Shown here: piece after piece, positions 33,542 through 46,139 of the stretch
Position numbering within the stretch: the stretch's first letter is position 1
How the letters are laid out: each line of letters starts with the position of its first letter
Source: Clarireedia homoeocarpa
Lineage: Eukaryota; Ascomycota; Leotiomycetes; Helotiales; Rutstroemiaceae
Assembly: GCA_001465935.1 (NCBI GenBank)
Contig: LNKV01000049.1
Location: 207,492-271,491, forward strand
Direction: 5' to 3'
DNA: 64,000 bases
Notes under the pieces: model-generated
Told to the model about the DNA's origin: nothing
The model's input: only the letters and a program-made list of their open reading frames with translations
Databases searched by the model: none
Made by a program: the position numbers and the translations under genes

Positions 33542-34590
33542 TCACCGAAATACCACTCGGTTGCGAGACCAGCCGTCAAGCGAGGAAGAAGAGGTTGCAT
33601 CAGCGCAGTTTGATTGGAAGATGGCTCGCTGGGCATAAGGACAGATGATCTCGAGTCGTGTCGATCCATCAGCCAGAATGGCCTGGACTGAACTAGCAAC
33701 AGGAGCGGTACCGCTCCCAGCCCATGACTGCAGTTGTGAGAAGAGCGATTCGGGCTGTCCGCCGCTACCGCCCCAGCAGTGACCGAGACCGGAGATGCAG
33801 TAGTAAAGGTAGAAATCAGTGACGTTGCCGACGGATGAGCTCACTTCGTTGTAGTAATGGAGTGTGCTGCTTAGGGGTGATGGATGAATCGGCCTTTTTG
33901 AATGAGGGTTAATTGGTACACTTTTGTCAAAGAAAATGAGATTTGATTAGATAGTAGGGATATCAATAGGGGTAGGAGGTAGGGAGAATGTAAGAGAGTT
34001 GAGAAGGGCGCTAGGCATCAGGCTAGACAAGATAGGAGAAGGGGGAGAGAAAGAGGCACTTACAAGATTATGATATGTAATTATTTTCCCACCGGCATTC
34101 ACAAAGTCGACAAGACCAGGCTCGCTAGCTCCCATGGAGGAGCCAAAGACACCTTTCAAGCTACGGAGTAGGGTATCGCACTGGTTGTGAGTAAGAGTAA
34201 TAATAATTACATTCGTATCCTTCAGGCCATAGTACATATACCAGAATTGCACACTTGCCCGATCGTTTGGTATACATGTTCGTGCATGTAATTCCTGCCA
34301 CCGTTGATAGATAGGCTCTAATCTCGTAAACTATACCACATGAGATTACCATTGGAATATCGCGGCCCATTCCAGATCGCATTAGCGATGGCTGCTACAG
34401 CGGTGCTAAATGTCATGTTGACGTCGGTGTCCTGGAAGTTGAATGATGTTCTGATTTAATCTACTGGGTCGAATAACTTGCGACATGCCTCCAGTTCTGC
34501 AATTAGTCCATCCAGTACGTCACCAAAGCCGTCGCACTTTTTGATAGCTTGAACCGTGAGATGATTCAGTTCGCAGCCGCAAGGGTATTG
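33542..34590 (-). pseudogene. Tannase/feruloyl esterase pseudogene, 5'-truncated and broken
   Basis: Fragments of a fungal tannase-family secreted esterase in order on the minus strand: ELNHLTVQAIKKCDGFGDVLDGLI and CRKLFDPVD, then MTFSTAVAAIANAIWNGPRYSNGNLMWYSL, then GSSMGASEPGLVDFVNAGGKIITYHNL, then LHYYNEV...FYLYYCISGLGHCWGGSG, then GTAPVASSVQAILADG and ICPYAQRA. The catalytic-His block GHC is kept. The N-terminal half with the nucleophile serine is absent. An in-frame TAA follows FDPVD, a TAG follows WYSLRD, and a frame change separates these from the DFVNAGGK part. A likely intron starts at GTAAGT (34063 downward), but no acceptor restores the frame of the last block. Such esterases act on plant phenolic esters, and this copy should be inactive. 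Confidence 0.75.
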
Positions 34591-35660
34591 CTATGTGAGA
34601 TTATTTGTGGAGGAGACAACTACCACGTTTTGCTTTCTGTCGTCAAAACGTGCTGCACCTGATCCTGGCGATACCAGGACTACATTTAGCAAGGCAAGCG
34701 CCGACTAGACCAGGCGAGCTCGTGGACCGAGTAGACAGACATATAGCCATCGCAATATAGCATATGACTCGGGCATTCTCAAATCTGGCTGAACAGAATT
34801 CAATGTGCCGAACTGTCCATCGTCATAAGTCTAATTTGCGCGTATATATTGGCCAAAAACCCAGGTCCATGGCATCTGCTCGTCGTCTTAGAGGGGCATG
34901 AAGCTGCATGGCGGGAACTGTTCCGTGGAGTTTGTACCGTGGTCGAAGCAATGGGCCTCTCCAAGATATTAGCCATACTTTCAAACGATCTTGGGCCAGA
35001 AATGCATGTGCAGCTTCTGAGCGAGCACACTGACTAGTCTGAGCCAGAACATCTAATTTCCGAAGCAATAGAGTGGGAAGCTACTCTTGGTTCCCTCGCA
35101 ACTGCTGTTGAGCGACCTCGAGGAGAACGGAAAGGTGTTTGTCAACACACATTTAATATGCTCAAGTATTGCTTCCAAGATCCTTTTGGCACATCAGCGA
35201 ATCCTAGACCTATTGCCGACGTCAGGTTTTCAGATGATGATGGCTTAACTTTATGTCCTAGAAGATGAGTATGTGAACAAAAATTCCCAAGAAGTATGAT
35301 GTTGTCACGCTGGTGCTTCTAGCACATTTAGTAGTATTGCTTCAGGTCCTTGAAACGCTTTGGTTCTTGACAACGTGGACCCGCGCATATTTTGCAGGGC
35401 ATCTTGGAAATTCTTGAGTCATCACCCCAGGTGAAATGGATACAATGACCGCTCATTCAGGTAGAAAGGGGGACACAGTTCATGCAGGATATGGAATACG
35501 CGAGAAAGTTAAGGTCTAATGACCGATGCCCTTGAAACTCCATGACCTGCAAACTCGATAATTGGGGCATCAGGATATAATCTTTGCATGCCGGTAGGCT
35601 TCGTTCTACCTCCCTCGTAGCGCATGCCATACGATAATTTTGCACCAAAAAACTCTGCGA
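34591..35660. other. Intergenic with a broken plus-strand open frame
   Basis: No gene supported. On the plus strand 34849-35277 reads open for about 140 codons with a single TAG at 35035-35037 (WHLLVVLEGHEAAWRELF, then SEPEHLISEAIEWEATLG, DPFGTSANPRPIADVRFS). It may be a relic of an unrecognised gene. Confidence 0.35.
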
Positions 35661-37612
35661 CTAAAGACTTTTGAACTCTTTGTCACTTTCTTGGGCCGAC
35701 TTAACTTTCCACCAATTGATCAAACTCGTCAGTCTCCTCGAACTCGCCTGGAAAAACAATTTAGCGACCTCCTCCCTCTTCGCTGTACTATCCCCTCCAT
35801 CACTTCCTCTCCTCCTCCTTCCACCAAGACAGTTACTCTCTCTAGCTCGAATCCCATCTCTAACTGCTTCTTCCAGCTGTGGCGTATGACTTAAGTTGCA
35901 TTCTAAGAGAAATACCCTGAACAAACTTTCCGCCAGTATCGAGTATTTGGCATTATCCTCAATGGAAGACGTCATTGGGCAGTGCGGAAGAAAGTAAGTT
36001 TCGAGGATTTCTTGGGTTATTGTATCATTTTCAGACTGCGGCCGGGGGGTGGTACTTGGGAGGTAGTGGAAGGTTAGAAGTTGAATGAGGGAGACAAGAA
36101 GAGCGGAGGGGAAGGGCATTCGGTTTGACGGAGAGAGCATGGCGGAAAAGGAAGGCAGAGGAAGGGGGGCGATCTGATCCCGGAACTGCGTGTAGAGATT
36201 GGAGATGGGAATAAAGAGGTCGGGAAGATAGAAGGATGCGCGGGAGAGCTTTGGGATGATAGCGTTAGTCTTGTATGCTTTTACTAGGAGTAGGATGATA
36301 GATCGGAATTTACCAGTGTCATAACCTTTTGACGCAATACAATAGCATCAGAACCTCCTATCGTTGAAGCATATGTCGTAGTCCCCACTGTCTTCGCTTT
36401 GAAATCCGGTGACGGAGAGCCATCCATAGTCTCAAACAAAGTATCTCGGTCATCATTTTCTTCGTCGTAATCACCAAATTCCATATCTGTGGTAACATCT
36501 ATCTTCTCATCACGTTTCCTCTTCTGCGTGCTTTTTTTCTTCATCTCTTTCGTCTCATTCTCAAAGATCTCGGGAAACTCCTTCAAAGACTGCGCTGACC
36601 CGTCTGCAAAGGCGGCTTTCACAATCCGTCGTAGAGGTGCACTACTATACTTGTAATCAAAACCATTTAGATACCGAATCAATAGTGAGTCCCGAAGCAT
36701 CCTATGCTCTCGGAAGAGTTCATCGCCGTTCAGATCTGGCTCAACATTTGTTCGATGGTTCTCCTGGCTTTTGGACAGCAGCTCTGCTTGACGCTTTTCC
36801 TGATGTTCTTCATCATCCATGGCCTCTCGCTCATTCCAGTCATCGTCCAAAACTTCCAGTAGATACTCAAGCAAAACTTTCCAGTATCTCCAGCGTTTAG
36901 GATATCGCACACTACAATTGAATGCCCAGCCTACTATGTGCCAAAAGTCCTTCGCTCGTCGGAAGACACCTTGTTGTGATACAGCACCCTTTATACCATC
37001 TCCTTGTATCTCTTCGTCTGAGTTGCTCTCTCCATCATGCGATTCTATGACTATCCGTCCCCGTCGTGTATTGCGACCCATTGTAGTTGTGCATGTTGGG
37101 AAAGCAAACGCTTGCTCAAGATGTGCCGCTCTGGGGCCGACGTCTTGAAGAACACTTCGTAAAAGACTGATTGATCGTGAGCCCATCTCTAGTCGCTCTT
37201 TGTTTGAGGCATGACTGGTGTGCAGTGGATGTACAAGTAGTGTGCTTGCGATCTGTAGATACTTAGGAGATGGTACACAGGCTGGTGTTGACGCTGTAAT
37301 GGGATGGGATATGCCTGCGGTGAAGACATTCGAGAGTAGATTTAGACCTTGCATATCTAGTCTACAGTATCAGCATCAGTACTCGTTCGTACCTAGTAGC
37401 GAGTTCCATGGGCCTTACATACACATCTGTTCATCGAAATAGACCTCAGCGTGTCTAGAAATCTCCTCCGTAATTTGGCATGCCGGGCGATAGCGGGGAT
37501 GAGTGGGTTTTGTGGTTGACATTGGTGATTGTGTTGTTTGACTTGAATGCGGAGAGTTCTGAATCAACGGGGAATTCGGAGCAGTGTGAAATGAAGTTGG
37601 TGAGCTTAACAT
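35661..37612 (-). CDS. Conserved-looking fungal protein of unknown function, 613 aa
   Basis: Three exons (37612-37423, 37356-36314, 36269-35661) join in phase. I do not recognise the family. A Ser/Thr/Pro-rich N-terminus leads into EISRHAEVYFDEQMYMQ and PKYLQIASTLLVHPLHTS. A central tryptophan-rich block (RRAKDFWHIVGWAFNCSV, YPKRWRYWKVLLEYLL, VLDDDWNERE) looks like a conserved helical domain. An acidic/basic linker with KKKSTQKRKRDEK, a likely nuclear localisation signal, is followed by DFGDYDEENDD-type acid and a C-terminal helical part (PKLSRASFYLPDLFIPIS, YSILAESLFRVFLLEC). Introns are 66 and 44 nt; the 44-nt one is at the lower limit. A nuclear role is inference only. It is tandem with USO1. 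Confidence 0.75.
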
Positions 37613-38120
37613 AATTTGTTGCTTAGGAGGTAATTCTAGATCTCTAGTATGTAAGTAGGGGACGCGATTTTATATTTGTTCGACGCGTCAGATAAGGCTG
37701 GCATAGCATATTGATTGCAGTGCCCCACGTGTACCCCCTGATCTAACCCCGCAATTGCTCTTCTTGTGGTATTGTGGTGCATTGTTCCAGGTCCACCAGG
37801 ATTAGTCAAGTTGGTAAAGATTTGAAAAGATGCATAGATGCGTAGATTCACCAGAGTTTACAGCATGGTACAAAGATGCATGGCCGGAGTATCACAAACA
37901 TAGAAACGGCATCCGGTCACTGTATCATCCAACCAGAAATGCATATACATTTATATCGCGAGCACATGCCTGCAATGCATGCACTTCTCCATGCGTTTTT
38001 GACAATACACAATCTCCACGTATCAAAACAGTCTTTCGTAACTGATGTTTGAAATAGTGCAACTTTCGGCTTTCAAATACCGCTGCCCAAATGTGATACA
38101 ATTGAGAGCATATTCCCTTC
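37613..38120. other. Intergenic, USO1 3' flank and upstream region of the 613-aa gene
   Basis: About 500 bp with no recognisable gene or repeat. Confidence 0.5.
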
Positions 38121-41068
38121 TCAATCTACTCCGGATTCATCTTCACCTTCGTCCTCCTCGTCATCATCATCCTCGTCATCCTCATCATCTGACACATTCT
38201 CTCCTAGTTCCTTTAGTCGCTCCTTGTATTTCGATACTTTCTCTTCTAAATCTCCGAATACCATCAAAAGATCATCTAACTCGCTCTGGGCCGCCTGCCT
38301 TGCTTTTTCTTTGTCATTCAATCCTAATTCCGCTGCTGCTAGTCTGTCATGCACATTGCTAGCTCGCTCTTCGGACTCCTTGGACTTTTCCTCCGCACGC
38401 TTCAATCGAGCTTCTAGTTCGGCTTTATTTGTGGTGTATTCTTCATGAGCCGTTTGGAGATCTTGAACATGGTTCTTATTTGCCTAAATTTTGTTAATGC
38501 CTACCTGGTAACATTTTGGCTGCAACGTACCTTCTCTAGATCAGCCTCTAGCCTCTCGACTTTAGTTTGAAGGTCTGCAATTTCGGCATCCGTTCGCCGT
38601 CGCACTCGCTCTGCATTAGCTTCGGCTGTTTTTTGTGCATGCTCCAGCTGTCTCTTGTAATCTTGGCTAATCTGCTCCTTCTCGGTCCGAAGATTACTTA
38701 ACGCTATTGTTAGCATGAGGATGTAGGTACAAAATAAATTTACTTACCTAAGTTCTTCTTCATGGTGCTTTTGGAGTGCTTCATTGACATGTTTTATCCT
38801 GGAAAGCTCTATGGTAGCAGTTTCCTTGGCCTTGCGGTGGTCTGACTGCTCCTGTCCGAGCTGTCGTCCAAGAGAGACAAGCTCCTCCTCAGCCTTCTGC
38901 AGGCTCTTGTTTTTCTCCTCTAGCTGTGATCTCAATGAATCCACCATCTCGCGCGAGATTCCTTTCTGGATGCCATTTGCAACAACAGGAATTTCAAATC
39001 CAGGATCCCGATCGATTGCGCGAAGCAAACGACTGAAATTGTCCTTCATAAAGTCGACAAATGTCTTGTCGAAGAAAACATTAGGCAGACCACCGTCAGG
39101 TGCAGAGCTAAGTTTCTGAGGAAGCACTTCAAAATCTCGCAGTAATGGGTGGGCCCTTAGCTTCGTGAGCCGGTCTATATATTGATCCCTACCAAGCCGC
39201 GAGCCCAGTATGGGATGAATAGTCGCTCGTGGAACTGGCGAGTCTTTTGTAGAGAATTCATAAACAATCCCGAGTAAAGCAACACATAAACCCTGAACCA
39301 TTACTCCATCACCTCCAGGCCGGAGTGCTGCTTGTATTAAACTCTGAATGTTACTGCCTTCACCTAAAAAGTCGTTGACTGCATCTGGATCCTCGAAAAG
39401 CCACCCGCAAAGTAGCATAAGATATGCAACCAGTACCCGTTCGTCCACAGCCTTTTGAATCCCAAGGACCAAATTGGCTGTGATGGATTGAATGCACGTC
39501 ACTACTTCCTCACCACTTTCAGCATCGCCCTCTGCAACCACCATCGCCATGTTCTTCGCCTCCGCATCGTCGTAAATCAAATGAAATAGAAGCACAGATG
39601 CAAACCAACAGCGGTAGGGATCGCTCGATACGTTATTATCTAGAGGTTGGAGAAGTGTTGTCAACACGTTTGCGGTTTCGTCAGCACCAGAAACATGACC
39701 ATCTATTGCTCGGCGGAGGAAATGTTTACGAATTGCTGAATGATTGTAGAAGTAGGCCTTGATGCACTCGCAGGCGGCAGCCCGCGCATCGAACGACGAA
39801 AGCGCAGGAATACTTAGGGTCAAATCAAGTAAACCATCGATGACATAGACTTTGGGAATTCCATTGTTATGATGCTGGCTGTTACCGCCAACCAGAGGCT
39901 CGTCAAGAACAGAAGTAACTTGCTGCTGCGCAAAACTTTCTTGGAGGGTAGCGTTTCCACGAATTAGATCGGCACAAGTAGCCAGAGCCTATAACATGAG
40001 ATCAGTTTATATGAATTATAAACCTCACGTAAAAACCTTAAGATGCATACCTCGGCCTTTATCTGCACTTCTGTTGACCTACTAAATGCTAAATGTAAGA
40101 CTTGGCCCAGAATACCGTGATGCCAGAATGATGCCTGATTTGCTTGTGTTCCTGCACCCCCCGTGACGAGAAACAGTCTTAATACTGCAAGTAGCGCATA
40201 CATGTTCCTATTCCTCTGGACTTGAGCCCACTCTGCTACTTCAGCGTCGTTCTCCGCTCCTAATGCATCGCCCAACAGCTTCGATAATTTTGGCACGCAC
40301 CCAGTTTCTCTGAAGAATGATTGATTAGAGATATTTAGACGCAGGAGATTTGCAAGCAGAATCAGACAGTCTTCTACTATTCTGTCGCCCTCCAATAGGG
40401 AACCTTCAAGCTTTATGATATTGAAGATACGGTCGAATGCATTCTCAAAAGCAACCAGCTTTTGTAGTTCTGGGGAGTTTGGAGTTAAATATGTCAACAA
40501 AGACAGTCCTTCATTTCTTACTGCGTCTCTGCGGTCGTCTAAAACTGAGACCAGCCTTGATATTCCCAAAGGGGCCGTGAAGATGCATTCCTCTGTTCTC
40601 TCTGTCCGCGCAGACAAGATCACAGACAATAGTTGCAGCGAATACAGTCGAGAATAGAAATCGTTTGTGTCCAAAAAATCCAATAGTAAAGTTATATTGT
40701 CTTGACGTGTTGTAAATTCGTCCGCTATAAAATAGGCAAGCTCATCGGAAGCCTCCGCACTGTTTTGGTTTGGGTTGAAAAGGAAAAGTAGTGTCTCGAG
40801 GACAACTTTGACGGAATCGACATCTTCACCATCTTTTCGCAGAATTGAAATCAGACCCCTTAAAGCCTCAGAGGCCACTGATGCAGGGTAGTCTTTTGCA
40901 AAACTCCGAAGTCCGAGGCACGCTGCACGCCGGTCTTCTAAAAGTGTGGAGGAGGTAAGTCGGGAAGCGTACACCTATGTGTTCATGGATCAGCCGGTGT
41001 GGCAGACATATATGAATTGGAGTGTCAGCGGCCAAACCCACAGATATTGTTTCCCCAACTTTCGACAT
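38121..41068 (-). CDS. USO1: USO1/p115 vesicle tethering factor
   Basis: Golgin-type tether for ER-to-Golgi COPII vesicles, acting with Ypt1 and SNAREs. Five exons (41068-41042, 40974-40051, 39988-38748, 38696-38531, 38483-38121) give 906 aa. The armadillo-like globular head (residues 1 to about 600) carries ETISVYASRLTSSTLLEDRRAACLGLRSFAKDYP-type sequence, NVLTTLLQPL and the FVDFMKDNFSRLLRAIDRDP block. A coiled coil rich in E, K, L and Q follows from about 620. The C-terminus is a very acidic tail (SDDEDDEDDDDEEDEGEDE), as in p115. The first splice (donor GTGGGT, acceptor ATAG) restores the head exactly. The start MSKVGETIS is uncertain: the frame is open further upstream to 41104 and a further 5' exon is possible. 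Confidence 0.92.
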
Positions 41069-41785
41069 TTCCTGAGGAATGAATCGTTGTACATGCAGGA
41101 GCAAAACTCTCTATACCTCCTCCCTGTTGCGTTGTCGCTGCTGAGATTATCGGGTAGTGTAATATGAGAGGGGATCAATTGGTTATTTGAAGTTCCAAAA
41201 CTGATTGGAAACTACCAGAGCCACAATACGATTCATGCTGTCACGTATTGAAGCATAGTGGTATCAGTTAATTCATAAAACAGGTAGCAGTTCTTCGAGA
41301 GTTCTCGCCAGATGTCAAATCGATCGAGCCTGGAGCTTCTCCATGGAATTTAGCTAATACATGAAGTCTATACCACAAATAGACTAGTGTGCGGCGGCTA
41401 TCGGCCGCATCTGAAATCGTCTCTCGCCTCGCTTTGCTTTAGCGGACAATTCTAGAGACCGCATCCGCGTCCTTTATACAACACTTTGTATCGTGCTTCT
41501 TCAACAAGCTTTTCTTTCATCTACACCCAAATTGAAGAAAATTGTCATCGCGATACAATCACGGAGATATCTGATCAAATTTTTTACCGATACGGCGAAC
41601 ATCTCGGGCCCTCTTCTCCTACATCGTCTCACCTTTAATGCGCAAGTTTTAGTAGCGCAAACGGTAACTATCAGCAGCCTGCTTGCTGCCTCGCATTCTT
41701 CTCAAAGGTTCTGCGGTAATTTCTACAACCGGACAAGATATAATTCACCTTTAATCGAACAAATCCCTCACGACTATACAACATC
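41069..41785. promoter_or_regulatory. Divergent promoter region of USO1 and RAT1
   Basis: A 717-bp spacer between outward-facing genes. The RAT1-proximal half is pyrimidine-rich (CTTCTTCAACAAGC, TTTCTTTCATCTACACC), typical of fungal transcription-start regions. No named operator seen. Confidence 0.5.
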
Positions 41786-44700
41786 ATGGGAGTTCCGGCA
41801 TTATTTAGGTGGCTGGTGATTACACTCTCTCAAAGGCTCTGTTTCAACATACTGACTGACCGTACTCTAGTCTCAAAAATACCCCAAGATCATATCGCCA
41901 GTTATAGAAGAACATCCTCGTGAAATCGATGGGCAGACTATTCCAGTCGATGCCAGGGGGCCGAATCCTAATGGCGAAGAATTCGACAACCTCTATTTGG
42001 ATATGAATGGCATTGTTCACCCCTGCAGTACGTGTCGACTTTCCTACTCTCTTCCATGCTCGTGGCCAACTGGCTCTCCTTCTATGATATGTACAAGTTA
42101 ACATTGATTCACAGGTCATCCCGAAGACAGGCCGCCGCCCAAGGATGAAGAGGAGATGATGATGGAAATCTTCAAATATACTGATCGTGTTGTTAATATG
42201 GTCCGGCCGAGGAAATTGTTGATGATTGCTATCGACGGAGTCGCCCCTCGTGCGAAAATGAATCAACAACGGTCCCGTCGATTTCGCTCCGCGCAAGAAG
42301 CCAAAGAGAAAGCTGAGGATAAGGCTGAATTGCTCAAGATGCTGAAATCTCAAGGCGGCTATATCGAAGAAACAGAGATTAAGAAAGCTTGGGATTCGAA
42401 CGAGATCACGCCAGGAACTCCGTTCATGGACATTTTAGCTGCCAGTCTTAGATATTGGATTGCATACAAGCTTAATACTGACCCCGCTTGGGCAAAGTTA
42501 AAAGTCATCATCTCCGATTCTACAGTTCCTGGAGAGGGCGAACACAAAATCATGGAATTTATTCGCTCTCAAAGATCATCTCCCGAACACGACCCTAACA
42601 CCAGGCATGTCATGTATGGTTTAGATGCTGATTTGATTATGTTGGGGTTAGCGACCCATGAACCCCATTTTCGTGTTTTGCGAGAAGATGTGTCCATTAG
42701 GGATGCGAAACCGCGAACCTGCAAGTTGTGTGGCCAAGCAGGGCACCAGGAGAGAGAATGTACTGGCGCAGCTAAGGTAAAGGATGGTGAGTTTGACGAG
42801 AAGGATAGTGCTCCTGCCCTCAAACCCTTTATTTGGTTGCACGTTTCTGTTCTTCGAGAATATTTAGCAGCAGAAATGTATGTGCCCAGCCAACCTTTTA
42901 GATTCGACCTTGAAAGGGCACTCGACGACTGGGTTTTCATGTGTTTCTTTGTTGGAAATGATTTCTTACCACATCTTCCAAGTCTTGAGATCCGAGAAAA
43001 TGGTATAGATACATTGATTGCCATCTGGCGCGACAATATTCCTTACATGGGTGGCTATCTGACCAAAGATGGTCATGTCGATTTAGAAAGAGCTCAATTC
43101 ATCCTCGATGGGTTGGCCAAGCAAGAAGATGCTATCTTCAAAAGAAGAAGGCAATCAGAGGAGAACTTTGCCAAAAAGCGGAAGCTCAATAACGACCGAG
43201 GTGGTCGCGGTGGCCGCGGTGGCCGCGGAAGTAATGGTAGTACTCGAGATTCTTCCTCTAATGGTAGACAAAAACATCTTGGTAGTGATCCTGCCCCAGA
43301 TGGTGTGCCCCTTTTCACCCCCGGCATTTCCTTCAAGGAAGCCAAGCAAGTGACCCACGACATGGTAGTCAATCGAGGCGCTACTTACAGAGCGAACCTA
43401 GCCAATAAAAGTGCAGCTGCGGCACTCAAAGAAATGATGAGTGGCAAGGCCGCTGGCGGCGAAGACGCTGACTCGACAAAGGCAGACGATTCCTCAGTAG
43501 AACAACCAGCATCTGCACTAGGAAAACGTAAGGCAGACCTCATCGAGGACGATGGTAGTAGTACGCCGGGACGCAGCACCCCGACTCCAGGAACTCCAGG
43601 TACCCCGGATGACGACATGCCGCCTGATTCTGTTAGACTATGGGAAGAAGGCTATGCCGACAGATACTATGAGCAAAAATTTAAAGCCGATCCAAAGGAC
43701 ATAGAATTCCGCCACAAGGTCGGCAGGGCTTACGTAGAAGGGCTGGCATGGGTTTTGCTTTACTATTTCCAAGGATGTCCGTCATGGGAATGGTATTACC
43801 CTTACCACTATGCTCCTTTTGCTGCAGACTTCGTCAACCTCAAAGATATGAAGATTGCCTTTGAGAAGGGTAGAGTGTTCAAACCCTTTGAACAACTCAT
43901 GGGCGTTCTGCCAGCCGCATCAAGACAAGCGATTCCTGAGCAGTTTCATGACTTGATGACCAACGAAGACAGTGAAATCATCGATTTCTATCCTCAAGAT
44001 TTTGAGATTGACCTAAACGGTAAGAGATTCGCCTGGCAGGGTGTTGCTTTACTACCATTCATTGACCCTAAACGACTCCTTGATGCGATGGCGAAAATTT
44101 ACCCCCAACTGCCACCGGAAGTTGCAGCTAGAAACATGATGGGAAGAGATGTTCTACTTGTATCGGAACATCACCACGCTCTCTACGATGAGATAACCAG
44201 CAAGTTTTACTCTAAAAAGCAGGAATCTTCTCATTTGAAGCTGAATCCTCGAGTCAGTGAAGGCTTGACAGGACTAATTGAAAAAAATGAAGCATATCTT
44301 CCTCATAGTTCATTGACATTCCCTTTGGAAAGTGGAGCTATGCCTAGCCTCGATGAGGATCACTCTATAAGGTAGGCGTCGTATCTATATCTTCACCGAT
44401 CTAATCTGCTAACGACGTTGTATAGTGTACACTATGAGATGCCAAAGTCAAAACATATCCATAAATCCATGCTTCTACGTGGTGTTGAACTTGGCAAGCC
44501 AGTTCTCAATCAATCTGACATTGAAATGACCAAATCCAGAGCAGCTAGATCAGGCCGCAGTCATGGCGGGGTGCCACTGAGCGGTGACGGTCGAGGACGC
44601 AATTCTGTCAATTACTCATCTGGAAATAACAATCATTACTCATCCGGTAACCACAGTCATTATCCTCCTAGGAATAACCCATATCAACCGCAAAATAACT

Positions 44701-44930
44701 ACAACAATTCTTACCCGGCACCTCCGCCCAACTGGCAGCCACCCCCACCAGGCGTTGGTGCTTTTGCTCGTGGACCGCCACCGCCTCCTCCCGGTTCTCA
44801 TAGTGGATATCCTGCTTATCCCCCTCCTCCGCCGCAGTATGGCTATGGTCAACCCACTAACGATCGCCGGCAAAGAGGAAATGGAGATGGATATCGGGGC
44901 AATTACAACAACTACGGTAATCGGCGTTGA
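41786..44930 (+). CDS. RAT1: 5'-3' exoribonuclease 2 (Rat1/XRN2)
   Basis: Nuclear 5'-3' exonuclease for rRNA/snoRNA processing and torpedo termination of RNA polymerase II. Four exons (41786-41815, 41871-42027, 42115-44371, 44426-44930) give 982 aa. It starts MGVPALFRWLSQKYPKI, the invariant XRN head. Metal-binding and catalytic acids lie in LYLDMNGIVHPC, MIAIDGVAPRAKMNQQRSRR, DSTVPGEGEHKIMEF, GLDADLIMLGLATHEPHF and FFVGNDFLPHLP. A CCHC knuckle CKLCGQAGHQEREC (about 265-278) is typical of filamentous-fungal and animal Rat1/XRN2 and absent from Xrn1. A GRGGRGGRG stretch lies in the linker, and the XRN C-terminal domain (GLAWVLLYYFQGCPSWEWYYPYHY) follows. The C-terminus is Gly/Pro/Asn/Tyr-rich. 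Introns are 55, 87 and 54 nt. Confidence 0.97.
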
Positions 44931-46139
44931 AGACGTTTAATTAGTAGTACAGCATGCTCAGAAAGTCCTATGGGTGGAAGACTGGCTTTAGCGTGTCCAC
45001 AATGTTGTTACCTGTGATATTAAAGCATGAGTGTAGTACTACAGCTAGCTAGGGAGGCGAACTTGGGTGGGTCAATATGGGCATGACAATACTACTTTGG
45101 GGGCGTTTGCTTTGATGTACAATATAAACGACCAAAAGAGAACAAAAACAACTAGAAGAAATTTTGAATGGAAAGTTACTGGAACTATCTGAGTATATTC
45201 GTTGAAATGTCCCGGCACTTCTTCTGAAGGTTGCCGGTAACAAGTAGCCGAGGACTCTCACGTAACGCGTAAAAGAGAAACCTTCGTGTGGGCAAGGATA
45301 AAACAATTCTAGAATCTAATCGCCAGTGGTGGCTTTCTCCGAGTATGTATGAGTAAGTCCTGTACAAGCAAAGGTTCTGGGAGTTGGGGGGTCCAAAGGA
45401 TTATTCATGCATGTTTTAAGTAAAGCGCAAAGCTGGGACGGGTTGGTACCAAAAGATAAACCACACCACACCACACCATTGTTTGTACCGTCGTAAACCC
45501 GTAAAACACCGAATGTGGAGATTGAGATTATTCGACTCTCCACCAGCTCACAGCACAATTCTCTTTGACCTCATATATACTCCAAGTTAATCTAGCAGGA
45601 GAAGTAACCTGTCTATTCCTAGCTTTGAACGGCCTCCAGTTACTACTTGAGGTAGCAGGTAGCTCTGAGCTTCATCGCTGACGCGAACTTTACACGTATC
45701 CCGCACTGATATTAATAGATTCGTTGTACTTATTTGGTAAAGGGTAGACGTCGATTGTTCGCCGAGGTTCCAAACACTGCTTCCACTTATTCACAACCCG
45801 TCGATCTGCTCATCCATGGTTTACTTAGGTGGGGAAATTGTACTGTGATCTTAACCAAGATACTAGACGCGAGAGGGCGGGAACATTGACGACCAATACA
45901 ATACATTGCGATTGAGATCTCCAAGGTCGATCTTGCCTTCCTAGCCTTACCAATCGAATGCTATGTGCGCAGACGTTGTACGACTTTTCGCGACAACTTT
46001 TCTTGATAGGCCTGGGCAAGGCCAATTACATCTTTCAGCTCGATCGAGCGCCTACCTACAAACTCCGAGTCTATAGTCGCATGTCAGGAACTCCTTGAGT
46101 GGATTGGCGTAGTTGCCAGACGCCCACCCACAGAAAGTC
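44931..46139. other. Intergenic, no supported gene
   Basis: RAT1 3' flank and promoter of the RasGAP gene (tandem, both +). It includes a short (CCACA)n run at 45461-45478. No RNA gene or ORF supported. Confidence 0.5.

Noticed and set aside
33911..34063. Intron rescuing the esterase pseudogene frame
   Set aside because: A good donor (GTAAGT) exists, but none of the acceptors I tried restores the LHYYNEV frame, and the upstream TAA and TAG cannot be spliced out with a realistic intron (only about 33 nt is available at the TAA).
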